Part shown: positions 29,754 to 42,200 of the stretch, one piece after another
Numbering within the stretch: the first letter of the stretch is position 1
How the letters are laid out: each line of letters begins with the position of its first letter
Origin: Guillardia theta CCMP2712
Taxonomy: Eukaryota; Cryptophyceae; Pyrenomonadales; Geminigeraceae
Length of the DNA: 64,000 bases
Direction: 5' to 3'
Assembly (NCBI RefSeq): GCF_000315625.1
Contig: NW_005434609.1
Coordinates: forward strand, 116,572-180,571
Made by a program: the position numbers and the translations under genes
Notes under the pieces: model-generated
What the model was told of the DNA's origin: nothing
Seen by the model: only the letters and a program-made list of their open reading frames with translations
Databases searched by the model: none

Positions 29754-32073
29754 ATGGTGGAGGGGAGCCTGAGGGCGAGGGCGGCGGGAAGCATGGCAGA
29801 GCTGATGAGGAGGGTGGTGAGGGCAGCAGAGGAGGGAGGGAGAGGAGACGATGGTGAGAGGAGGGGAGAGAAGGATGGCAACGAGGACAGGGAAAGCTCC
29901 TCCTCCCTGCCAGCGGAGGATGAGGGCGCCGTTGAGACATGGCTCTCCCTTGCCCACTCGGTCGCACCATTGTGCCAGCTCGCGGCTGTGGCGAAGAACG
30001 AGGTGGTGGTGATGGGATCTCTGAAGACGAGCAGCGACATGGTGCGGTCACCTGTGCCCTCCCGCTCATCACCCTCTGTAACGACTTCCTTACTTGCTCT
30101 TGCTCGGGTTCAGCAGGTAGTTGTACATGGGTCGGATGAGATCAAAGTCATACAGTGGGTTGAGATTGTGCAGATTGCAAACAACACCAGAAGCACTCAG
30201 GTGGCTGCGTGAGATGCTGGTGAACGTCCTCACTCCCGGTGACAGGCTTTCCTCTTCGTTGGTTGTCAAACGGGACTTGTCATTGTGTACGACAGGGCAG
30301 GAAAAGTTTGTTTCCAGCAGGTAGCTTCTCAAGTCAGAGGACGATGAAGGTGATGAGCTTGCAGCAATTCCACGATAGCTGCGTTCAAGCTTTCAAGGCA
30401 AGAGGAGGTAACCCGCAGTCTGGACCCGCAAAACGCGCTGACTGAGCTGCAAGGGGAAACAACCATGGACTGCACGCAAGACTTTCTCATCATCTACAGC
30501 GACAACATCATCGTCCGTCTTGACGCCTCCTCCCTCATCTCCACCTTCATCAATCAGTCGGTGGGCCTCTTCCTTCTCCCCTCCGCCACCTCCTTGTTGC
30601 CCAGGTCCCTTCCCCTCCCCCCCCCCTCCACTCGCTCCCTCCAAGTTGAGATCCGGTCCTCCAGGGACGGCTCGATGCCTGCAAGTGGAAATTTACAGAT
30701 CGATCCTCGGTAAACGATGCCGTCTGCTGCGGCCTCGACGCACAGGTGAACATCAAGGGATGTTGAGGGGGTTGACAGTTGTTCAGGCACAGACTTCCGA
30801 CTTCTGGGGAGCTCTCTACTACAAGGTCCTGGTTGCTGGCCACTCGCCGTGTCTGTCTGTGTATGCGGCATGCGATGAAAGTGAAGTCTGAATGGCATAC
30901 TTGTCGGCGGCTCACGTGGCTGCAGAGAACTCGTACAGTGCGAAGGAGGTGCTGTCCAAGTTGACGTCAGCTGCCTTCTCGGTAGCGAAGAACTTGCTGT
31001 GGGGGAGTTCCAGCAACGAGGAGAAGAAAGAAGTGAGCAAGGACGAGAGCAACTTTGCAAAGAGTGCTCGAGCGTTCGATGCCTTCGAGGATCCTAAGGT
31101 GCTGCTTCCCAAGTCTTGACGAAGATCGCAATGACGGTTTGAAATGTGCAGAGAACCGTCAGAAGCTTGTTTCTTGATCCGTCGGGTCGATTGTGCGCGG
31201 CTAGTGACAACCTCGGACGGGTTGGTGGTGCCGTTCTGTTGACTTGAGGCTCATGGTGGAGGATCAGGTGCTCTTGGTGGATGTTGAGGAGATGACGATC
31301 TTGAGGGTGTGGAAGGTCAGCCCCTCAAGCCTGCTGGCAACTCGTCTGATCTCTCTGTCAGGGGTATCGTGAGGCTCAGACGGCCTGGACGTGTTTGGTG
31401 GACGGGGGCGAGAGAGACGACGTCAGGCATGCGGAGTCTTCTACCTCCTCCTTGACATCGGAAAGGGAAACGTCAAAGACTCGTGAGCATTGAAGGGCAT
31501 GATGGTGGGAGGGATTAATGTCGTCATCGCCAGCAGCTGCCACAGAGGAGTCGGCAGATCAAGGGCTCAGCGTGAAGGCTGGCGACCTGTGCTTGTTCTT
31601 GTACGCGCCGAGGTGAGAGAACTTGGAGATGGCAACATGGAACGAGTTGACGAGTGCGTTATGAAGGAGACGAATACTTGAAGTCTGGCATAACAGGAGC
31701 GGACATCGGATCGCGGTGGAGAGGCTTCACGTCTGTGTGGTTTCCTCTGGTGCGGTTCCTGACATGACTGCTGCAGCATACGACCCGTATCCTCCCTATC
31801 GCGATCTTCTACGATCAGGACGGCAGCAGCGTCATCGACTCGGAGGCAACAGAGAATGTCAGTCTGTCTGTCGATGTGTGTTGGTCGTTGCCATGACCCA
31901 TCTCTTGACTTCGTGCTGTCAATCGCTCGGTTGAAACCTTCCTCTGACGTTTCTCCTCCTCGCAGCCTTCGGTACCGGCGACGCCTGGAAGGGAGGGGAG
32001 GAGGATGGAGCTGGTGACGTTGGACTCGAGGGGGGATGTGGTCTGCTGGTGGGTAGAAAGAAAGGTGAACTAA
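29754..32073 (+). CDS. RAB3GAP2 N-terminal-domain homologue
   Basis: Multi-exon gene, start ATG 29754. First exons are 29754-30041, 30117-30200 and 30246-30320. Conserved segments in order: TWLSLAHSVAPLCQLAAVAK; AFLFVGCQTGLVIVYDRAGK; DFLIIYSDNIIVRLDASSL; CKWKFTDRSSVNDAV; the helix EVLSKLTSAAFSVAKNLLWG with an acidic/lysine linker; ASDNLGR then VLLVDVEEMTILRVWKGYRE with AQTAW; and LCLFLYAPR. This order and the VWKGYREAQ signature match the N-terminal WD40-like domain of the Rab3 GTPase-activating regulatory subunit. That subunit, with RAB3GAP1, acts on Rab3 and Rab18 at membranes in traffic and autophagy. It ends after GDVVCWWVERKVN, roughly 500-550 residues, far short of the about 1,390 of the animal protein. 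Either the gene is short or an exon after AAAG|gtgaac was missed. Its 3' end meets that of the giant gene 141 bp away. Confidence 0.8.
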
Positions 32074-32214
32074 CACAAGAGTGAGAACAAACACGAGCTG
32101 GTCAATCATCGATTTGACATCAGATTCAACGGCAGCAGTCTCTGATTTCACCGCCTCCCCTCTGCCTGTACCTCTCAGCTCGCCTCCCTCCTTGACCCCA
32201 CGTCGTTCTCAGCT

Positions 32215-33200
32215 CTACGTTGACACCCAGGTGTAGTCCGGCGGGTTGGTCATGCCGTACACGCTCCTGCCCCAGCAGTGCGCCCGATAGTCCAGCCCGA
32301 TGCCGCAGGAGTGGAACAGCCCTGACACGACGCCTCGCCAGGAGGGTACATCCTGTCAACAGCTTGTCAAACTCGGCAAGCGTCAGCCGCCTCCCACTCA
32401 CCTGGGGGTAGCCGAGAGCCCCGTCCTGGTTCGATCCCCAGCAGCGGAGAGCTCCCGACGAGGAGACGCCGCAAGTGTGGAAGCGACCGACCGCCAGGTT
32501 GCTCCATGAGGACACGTCTTTGGGGACGGCGGTGGCGCCGTACATGGTCGACCCCCAGCAGAGCGCTTGACCGCTCGCGAGGATGCCGCAGGAGTGGTAG
32601 TGCCCAGCTGACGTCATCCTCCAGCTGACGGAGCCTGTCTGAGGCGGGACCGCGGACTGGCCGTAGAGGTTGTCACCCCAGCACAGGGCCTCCCCGTCGG
32701 TCGTCACGCCGCACGAGTGGAACTGCCCAGCTGAGATCTGCTTCCACGTCCTGCCTGGGGGAGGAGAGCTCTGCTTGTACGAGTCGTCGCCCCAGCAGAG
32801 TGCCAGCTCGTTCATGATCCCGCACGAGTGGTGGTAGCCAGCTGAGCTGGAGATGGCGGTCCACCTCATGGTCGTGTTGAACACGATCGGGACCTTGGTT
32901 TGCTGCGCGTAGTCCTGGCCCCAGCAGTAAGCTGAGAAGTTGCTGGCGATGCCGCAGGTGAAGAAGCTCCCAGCTGAGATATGGTTCCACGTTATGTTCT
33001 TGCGAACCTGCAGGGCTACTCCGAACTCCTCGATCGTCTGCTCATCGTGTATGACGGACGTTTGCCTGCGGAAAGTGATCAGTCAGCAACAAGTCGAGGC
33101 AGCGGGAGAGGAGGAGGGCTTACCCGAAGTCGTCGAACCCCCAGCACTCCGCCCATCCCCCCGTCGTGATGCCGCATGTGTGAAAGCCGCCTGTGCTCAA
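32215..33200 (-). other. C-terminal RCC1-like repeat block of the giant protein
   Basis: Seven repeats of about 40-50 residues share the pattern SAGxFHSCGIxxxGxAxCWGxxxYGQ. Examples are AGHYHSCGILASGQALCWG and AVGRFHTCGVSSSGALRCWG. They span exons 3-5 of the giant gene; the last needs the join at 32402/32352, which restores VPSWRGVVSGLFHSCGIGLD. Seven such blades fit a closed beta-propeller (inference from RCC1 structures). Confidence 0.85.
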
Positions 33201-36200
33201 CCCGAAGGAGCTCCAGCAGTCGCTGATTGACGAAGAGCCTCTTGTGCTGGTATTGGTTCCCAACGGGCAGCTCACGCAGCCCGTTGACCTCGTCTGATCC
33301 TGGTACTTCCCGTAGTCACACTGCAGGCACAGGTCTTGGGAGCCGAGACTCAGGCCTGTCTTGCTGTAAGTCCCCGTGGGGCAGAAATCGAAGCACATGT
33401 CTTGAACGCTGGCTCCTATCCCAGCAGTTCCCCTCCCCACCGGGCAGTTCAAGCAGCTGCAGTCTGACCTGCAGTCCCCGGACGACTGGGCGCAGTACTG
33501 GAACGTGTCCTGAGGACAGGGGGTGCAAGGACTGTACTGGTCAGGGCTGATGTAGCCGAGGGGGCAGAGCGAGCGGATGTAGAGAGGATATGAAGCGATG
33601 AAGCTGTTGCTTACACCGACATTGGCGGTGAACATCTCGACTGTTGAGTTCTCAGAGAGGGTCAACTGCTGATCGGTGTAAAGGATCCAGCTAGTGCTGT
33701 TGTAGACGGGCGTCGAGGTGCTCCCGGTGCTGTAGGAGACTGCGGGCCAGCCAGCGGCGCCAGTCGTTACCCTGTAGTAGGTCAAAGAGGACGGGGAGGA
33801 AGGTATGATTCGAAAGGTAGGGTTGGACGGACAGACTCCAACGTTGAAGACAGTCGGGTACTGAAACCCATCGGTGACGTCAAACGGGAGTAGATTGGTC
33901 TTGCAGTCCATGGCCTCCGTGTTGCAGATGACTTGTAGCGTGGGAGATACCTCCTGAATGACGATGAGGCTATGGCTGATCGTAGAGTTCTCGAGGTTTG
34001 GAGCGACAGCACACCAGGAAACGTTTACGGTCTTCGTAACTGTCACTGTCTGCCCTTGACGCAACCAAGTTCCCTTGAGGAAGGGATTAGACCCGTCAAG
34101 AGTGTAGAAGACTTTGACGGTGTCGAAGGAGACGGAGAAGTTGAACTGGACTGGGGAGATGAAAGCTCCGTTGAGGAAGGTCGAGTTGGCAGGGTCGGTG
34201 ACTAGCACGGGACTTTCCGTCTGCAACCTGTAGTAGGCAACGGTGACGTTGCTGTCAGCCAGTGTGCCGGACTGAGAGTATGCCGTTAGGAAAGTCCTGG
34301 ATCCCCAGCCGATGGAAGAGTTGAGGATGACGTTGCTAGTGAAGAGAGTTGCCCTTGCGGGCCACTCGTTTGCGTAACACTCTCGCACATCCCTGTAAGT
34401 CACCACACAGGTTGAGTTCTCCCCGCATGTCACGTTGTCAAATTCTCCTTCGCACGCCACTCCGCTCACGAGGCCCCCGACGCACTTTCCGAGGCAAGAA
34501 GGGTAGCAGGCGTCAGCTGGGATTTGCAGCTCCTCGCCTATCGAGATCGTTCGCAGGGAAGGAAACTCGTCAAACTTGCATAGGGTGAAGTACGTCTGAG
34601 CGTCTGGGGTCAAACTCTGCAGGGAGAGGCTGACAGCGTCTATGTAGAGCCCTTGAGCTGGGGTGACCTCTGGGGGGCTGACCTGGAGGTTGTAAGTGGC
34701 CTGCACGACCTGACTCGGGTTGGAACCGGGGATGGTGACGTAAGCAGTGACGTTGCCAGACTGCACGAGGCGGATGGGAGCTTGATAGACGAGGAAGGGC
34801 TGAGAGGTCGACGTGGCAAATTGACCGTCGAGCTCGACGCGATACCTGATCTCAGCATCGGGAGAAAAGGACTCGATGGTGACGAGGAGCGGGGAGATGA
34901 AGTACTTCCGAGACGTGTAGAGAGGAGAGATGACTGGAGGGACGGACTGAACGTACAGTAGCTGCTGCGTCTCGTTGAGACGGTAACCCCACTTGTACGA
35001 CGTGGCGACCACTTGAGCGTTCTGTGTGACGTTGAAAGGGCCAGTGTAAGTCAGTCCAGAAACCTCGAGGCTGGAGAAGGTCTCGAACGCCGGAGTGGTT
35101 CCGTCCAAGGAGAAGAAGACGACGATGTCAGGGTCGACTGTCTCAAAGGTGACCTCGACGAACGTCAAGTACTCCAGCAAGGTCTTGCTCGATGACCGCG
35201 TACCCCGCAGCACGATCCTTGGTGAAGGAGCTACAGGCGTCGAGGGGTCGAGGCAGTGGAAGTCTCCCACCCTGTCTCGGAACTTCCCGCATCCTCCGTT
35301 GTCACCCTGGTAGCAGACGGTAGACACGCCGCAAGAGCACGTTGAAACGCAGCAGTCGCCGCTGTCAAACCCGCACTCGGGGTTGTTGTTGACAGCGTCG
35401 CAGTAGCCGTCGGCGTACCAGTCAGCACGGCAGGGGACGGCGATGAAGGAGGAGGAGAGCTGCTTGTCTTGCTCCCACGTCCCATCCTGCTTGAACCTCC
35501 AGTCCGCACAGGTCTGCGTGAGCCCGACAGGGTTGCAAGGAGGGTCCGAGCACTGAGCGCCTGTGAAGCGGATCGGAGGGCAGACCTCGCAGTAGGAGCC
35601 CTTCCCTTGCGGCTGAACCCTACAGGAGCCTCCCGAGGGTGTCATGTAGCAATCAGCCGCAATGCACTGGAAGCCAGCTTCTATCAGACACTGAGCGTTA
35701 CAGCCATCGCCGTTGATGTTATTCATGTCATCACAAGCCTCCTTCCCTGCTATGATCCCGTCCCCACAGTTGGTGCTGCACAGTCCGTTGTCAGCACACA
35801 CATACCCGCTCTCCAGCCTGCAGAACTGGTCGCATCCGTCGCCTGACTTGGTGTTCCCGTCATCACACTGCTCAGCTGCAACTCGAACGCCATCAGCGCA
35901 GATCCCGTAGCAGAGGCTGGTCGTGTGGTTGGTGACGTGCAGGTTGTCCGCGCAGATCCAGCCGCTCTCCACCAGACAGGAGGAGCTACATCCGTCTCCA
36001 TCGCGAGTGTTGCCATCATCACAGTCCTCCTGCTGGACTCGCACGCCATCACCGCAGACAGCCTCGCACCTTCCTCCGAGCAACCGATCGTGATCGTCGT
36101 ACAAGCACACGAAGCCCTGCTCGAGCTTGCATTCTGACGTGCATCCGTCGCCCGCCGGGTCACTCCACATCCCGTCATCGCACTCCTCGTAGCCTGACAC

Positions 36201-39200
36201 TCTCACCCCGTCCCCGCACAAGGGTGAACACTCGTCCTTGTATCCTCCGTCAGCTTGTATGCAGATCCATCCCACCTCGACCGCGCACATGTCTGAGCAG
36301 CCGTCACCGGAGATTGTGTTGTTGTCATCGCACTGTTCCGATGAGGACCGCACTCCGTCCCCGCATACGCTCTTGCACTTGTCATCGTCAGGAAGGTCGA
36401 CAAGGGAGATGTTGGCTGACTGAAAGAACGCTTCTGAAGGAGACAGCACGTCTGTGTAGATCAGGCCGCAAATCTTCTCGGAGTTTCCATAGGTGGGGTT
36501 GCAAACTCCAGACAGGCAGATCGCCGTTGTATTCAGGCACACATCACCGCCCTCAACGCACGTCCACACACTTGCAGAATTTGACAAGCAGCAAGTCCCC
36601 GTCGCGATCACGTTCAGACAGCTTCCAGGTGTGATGGTCATGTTCGCAAACGCCCCTCTCCCTCCTTGCGCACAGTAGAAGCCGACCTCCTCCTGACAGC
36701 TCGAGCTGCATCCGTCCATGCTGCGAGTGTTGCTGTCGTCGCATCTCTCCTTCAACGTCCGGATCCCGTCACCGCACTTGGCCGAGCAGACCGAGCGAGG
36801 GCTCTGCTGATCCCCAGCAGCAAGGGGGTCAGAGTCGCACTCCCACCCGAGAGATCTCTCAACCCGACAGGTCGAGCTGCAGCCATCGTGGTCGACCGCA
36901 TTCCCGTCGTCGCACTCGTTGAGGTTATTCATCGGGGAGATGTAGCCCTGGTAGGAGAGCAACAGCCCGTCGCCACATGTCTCATTACAGACGCTCCTTT
37001 GGCCGCTGACGATGCAAGTGAAGTGCTCCTCGATCGTGCACTTGTCCGAGCATCCGTCGCCGTTGAGCAGGTTCCCGTCGTCGCACTCGTCCATCATGGT
37101 CTTGATCCCATCCCCGCAGATCGAGGTGCAGTTTGTCAGGTCGGCCGAGCACACGAAGTTTGCTTCTAGGGTGCAGTTGGAGCTGCAGCCGTCCCCGCTG
37201 ATCCTGTTCCCGTCATCGCACTCCTCCCTCCCTCGAACAAGATGGTCGCCGCACACCGTGATCAGCTCACACCCTGCCCTGCAGTACGACTTCTCTGTCT
37301 CAGGGTTCGTCTCGTTGCAGCTCTCCGGGCAGTACCATCCGCTCTCGATGGTACACACGTCTGAGCAGCCGTCCTTAGTCTCGCATGTCTCGTTTCCGAT
37401 GATCTCCCGGTCCCCACAGATGGTCGAGCACACCGAGTAGAAGGTGTTCACGCACCTGTACCCGAACTCCTCCTGACACGTCGAGTTACAACCATCTCCT
37501 CCTACCGTGTTCCCATCGTCGCACGTTTCACCGTACACTCTCATCCCATCCCCACACTTGTACCGAGGGTGCCCGTCGCTGTTCGCAACAAACCCGGCCT
37601 CCACAGTGCACAACGAGCTACAGCCGTCCCCTCCCACATAGTTCCCGTCGTCGCACGTCTCCCCACCTGTCATCTTCGAGTCCCCGCAAACTCGAAACGG
37701 GACCCTCTCGTCCAGCTGGTCCGTCAGCACGAAGGAAGTGCAGACGCTGTACACCGACGTCCTGTCCGTCACGCATCGCAAGCAGATGGAGTTCTCCGAC
37801 CACAGCCCCACCCCCCCCTCGTCGCACGTGCTCTGGTTGTCCCGAGCTCGGAAGCAAAAGTCTCGCTCGACCCCGTCGGCCGGCACTCTCCATCGGAACC
37901 GCCGCCGGGCCACGTAGCGGTTGACAACTTCTCTGCCCGACACCACCTGCTGGAGCTCGTGCAGCAGCGGCCCGACGTCTGCCATGTAGTCCGAGTTGGC
38001 GCTGGTGAGGAAGATGTCGACGTTGTCCTCATGGTTCCTGTCCATGGCCGCCAGGGTGAAGTCGAAGAGCGAGTCAGCGAGGACGAGGAACCTTTCGTTG
38101 GGGTCCAAGGGGGAGGGGTCGACGAACTGAGGCCTGTCGCAGACGTTGATCTCCACAGTCCTAATGCAAGTGTGATGTAGAACTTCGTGAGACCGGAGAG
38201 AAGCGTTGGTAGCGACCTCCGAACCTTGATAAGAGACGAGGAACTTGGGGAACCAGGAGACGGACGACCAAACTAACGACCTGCTGACCACATTCTTTTG
38301 GTTGAGGGTTGGCACAGAGGAGATGGTGACTGAGCTGCCGCAAACTTGAAGCTCGTTGAAAATCAAGGGGTCGTCAAGCTGGAGCGAGAACATGTTCTCG
38401 GTGATGTAGACATCTGGTGGGCGAGAGCTCGAGGTGAAGTTGATGTCAAGGTGGAGCTTGTTGAGGGGGAAAGTATTCTTGTCTTCCATGCTCACAGTCA
38501 AGATGAAGGTAGAGCCAACCTTGAGGTAGTACGCGGGGACGGTATCAGCGTCGGAGCAGAGGACTGGAGTAGGGTTGATAAAGTTCGGAGGGAAATTTTC
38601 CTGCTGGTAGACCGTGATGGGCTGAGATACCACTGAGATGTTCGTTCCCTCGACGGAGAAGGAGAAGAAGACCTTGCCGATGGTACAGAGACTGATCCTG
38701 ACCATGACCTGATTGAAGGTTGCGACTCCATCACTTGCTGTTGTGGCTGAGATCTGATTGACCTGATCGTCCATCGTGATGGACGTACCGTCCTCTTGGA
38801 AAGCTTTCGCGGTCACGTGCATGCCCGAGACGTTCAGGCAGAAGTCGAGGAAGCAGTTGCGGACAGAGACGCGAAAGTTTGACGTGAAAGGGATCAGGTT
38901 GTATCCTTGCAGAGGCTGGTCGATGATGTCGATGCGATACTTAGGATCTGACAACATCTCTTCCTGCAGGCTCCAAGAAGTGATAGAAAGACACTTCTGA
39001 CACATGCACGGATAGAAGCAGGCGTTGGAGGTTGATGGCGAAGGAGGAGAGGAGGAAACGTTGCTGGAGTTGTTCGCACATGTTCCAAGGAGACATTGCA
39101 ATGCATTGTTCTCACTTGAGATGTAAGATCCACAATCTCCACTGGTGCTCAACGTCCGTATCACGTCAACAAACGGGTACTGCGCAACCTGCTCGTACGA

Positions 39201-42200
39201 GATGTAGAAGTTTGCAACTCCCAGCACGGTGACGTTTTCGGTGACATGAGTTGATAGTCGACCGTAACTTGAGCAGCACAGGTCGTCATAGAGGTAACTG
39301 TGACACGTCATCGCCCCTCGCACCATCGCTGAAACCTGGACGTCGGACGCCGTGACGACGTTAGAGAACCTGTCCTTGAGAGTCACTTGGAACAAGAATG
39401 CAGACAGTTTGTCCATCCTCGTCCAGCTCAAGTGAATCTGCGACGCTGAGGAAGGAGCAACGGTCACTGTCACGTTGTGGTTCACGGAGCTTGCGTGCGC
39501 TAGCGAGAATTGCAGAGTCCAGCTGGAGTTCGCCTGCTGCATGCTGACACCTGAGAAGGTCACAGAGCCGTTGATCGCTCGAGCTCTACTCAAGACTGTC
39601 TGGAACTGACAAGCATGATCGTGTTGACAGTTGCCGGAGTATAGCGAGAGAACGACAAGGGAGGAGCTGGCCAGCTGCCGGGGGAGGCCAGACGCATTGT
39701 TCATCAACAGGACATTGAAGCTCATGGAATCGCCTGCCTGAATGTGGCGCGCGGGAGATGAAACGACAAGTCTGTCTACTCCAGGGAGGATTTCAACAGC
39801 GAGGCTCCTTCCCCTTATGCAGAACTCCTGATTGTCCGTGGTGTAACAGCTGATAGCTTCAAGAAAGTAGACGCCGGGTGATCCGACGGTGATGTTGAAA
39901 ATGCTTGCTCTCCCTCTCAAGAAATCAGCCGTCACTTGTGTTTGTGCTTCTGTTATGACTGCTGTTGGCTGAGGGTGGAAACTGATATCGTTGGTCCATA
40001 CGACTGTAACTTTCTCTTCGTATGAAGTCACGACATTTCCGAACTGGTCGAGTGCTGAGATAGAGGGTTGCCACGGGAAAGGTTCAGCAGCCAACGCGGA
40101 CGGTTGAAGTTTGTCAAACACAATCTGAAGAACGAGTCAGAAGAAAAGCAAACTCACAAGGTTTGAGGCAGCAACTTCGTTCAAAACTAGACAGACAGAG
40201 AGACAGAGAGACAGCCAGGCAGGCAGACATGGAGTACATCGAAACAATTGAGAAGACCCATCGCTCATGTCAACAACAGACAATCTTGCCATCCACAACC
40301 GACGACCCTCTCTCAACTCACTTGAGTCGGCCATGCGTGTACGTTGACGTCATTCGACTCCGTGCTGACGGATCCGTCGGCAGACGCGAAAATCAGGCGG
40401 AAGCCTGCTCCTGGTTTGTTGAGAAAGATGTTCCTGAAAGCAACCGTCCGACCGAGCACGGGGAGCTGAAGGTCCCCAGAGAGAAAATTCTGAGAGGAAC
40501 TCGCGGTTTGCATCCTGTAACTCCCGTAGAGTGATGACCTGAACTTCAACGGGATGTCACAACGACTGGGACTTGTAATGGTAACGTGCAGGTCGACGTA
40601 GAGATAGTTCTCTCTCGCAAGCTCCGTCACGTTGAGCCGATGAACACAGCTGAAGTAGGAGAAGCAATCGACGTTTCTCCTCGGCACACAAACTTTGCGA
40701 CCGCCCATCGACTTCAGCTGGTCGACAAAGGAAATTCCGTTGATGTCAAACCTGTCAATGTCTCCATCGTACGTAAAGTCAGCCCCAAGGATGCTGATGT
40801 CCATGAAAGCAAATTCAAGCTCGTCTAGCGGCGCGACGAAGTTCCTGTACCTCAACGTCAAAGCGCAACCTGCCATTGTACAGTCTTCCTCAAGATCTTG
40901 TTCGAAGATATTCACACCAACTCTCACAGACACCGAGCCTCGGTAGTCGTCGAGAGGCCAGCCGTCCGGGCCGTACAGTCCGATCACAGGGTGAGGCAGC
41001 AACAGCCCGAGGTCTGCCTCTGCTGCAGGTTGTTGCAGCACCTTCATCGCACTGAGTCTTCCCTCCACCTTGAGAGCATCCGAGGTCACTTCCATCCCCT
41101 CCGTCGACGTGAACTTGAGGGACAGGACGGCTCTCCTTGCGATGAGAAGGTCAGAAAACGTTGCGACCCCGCCGATAGCTGCCTCCACCGTGCGCCCCAG
41201 CAAGGATATCGTCTCGTTGCCAGCGTTGACTACTGACACGGCGATTTGTCCCTTGTAAGTCCTTGCGAGGTTTCCGAACTTGTCCAACACCAAGACCAGC
41301 GGCTGCACCACGAACGCCTGGTTCTCGATCGCGTTGGAGGGAGGTCTCGTCAACTCCAGCTGGCCGTCAGATGGACCATGGATGTTTGCGGGCACCACCT
41401 CGAAGGGGGCAGTTGTCAAAGTCACGCCCTCGCACATGAACTGCAGCAGGTTGTAGGGAGCCGCCTTGGTCGTGTAGAGCCCGGGGAACTCCACTCGTCC
41501 AGCTGAAGATCTCCTGGGGTACTCGATCGATGGGGAGTCAGCTGAGTCGGTTCCGTTGGAGGAGAGGAAGAGAGACTGTGGGTACAGGACGAGGCTGGCG
41601 GAGACGGTCAAGGGGTCAGAGATCAGGTTCTCATACCCATCAAACATCGCAACCTTGGGACTCGGTATGATCTCCCTGCCGGCATACTGAAGGTCAAGAA
41701 TCTGCTGCTCTAGTCTCATATAGCTCAGCGTGCTGGGCACGACTTGAAACGTCTGAGAGAAAGCTTCCAACATGCTGCTCGCCACCGCAACCTCGTACCG
41801 CAGTCTTGACTCGCTCGCCGCCCTGCACATCCGCAAGAAGGGGAAGGAGACGCCCTGTCGGACTTCAAAGTCTCCTCCTTCGCAGAGGGAGCTCCCTAGC
41901 TCGGCCCTGATGCTGAGTTTGCCCTCCTGGTCTACACAAGTGTTGTTGTACTTGTCCAAGATGTAGGCAGATACTGAGAAGTAAAATCCGGCCACCACAG
42001 TCGAGTTGCAGTCGGACGAGTTCGAGCATGTCGGGGAGCCAAGCGTCGACACTGATGGGACAGGGCTGACGGCCAACGTCTTTGGAACCGAACTCAGGAC
42101 CTTGAAGACTGGTGACTCGAGGTACGTCAGCTGCCGCCCGACTTTCACGATGAAGTCTAACGAGTAGAAGGGACAAGAGCGGCGAATGGTCAAGTTGTCA

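Noticed and set aside
30090-30332. Minus-strand open frame with protein-like composition
   Set aside because: The plus strand here encodes conserved RAB3GAP2 segments (SDEIKVIQWVEIVQ and FVGCQTGLVIVYDRAG) across two introns, so the minus frame is a shadow.
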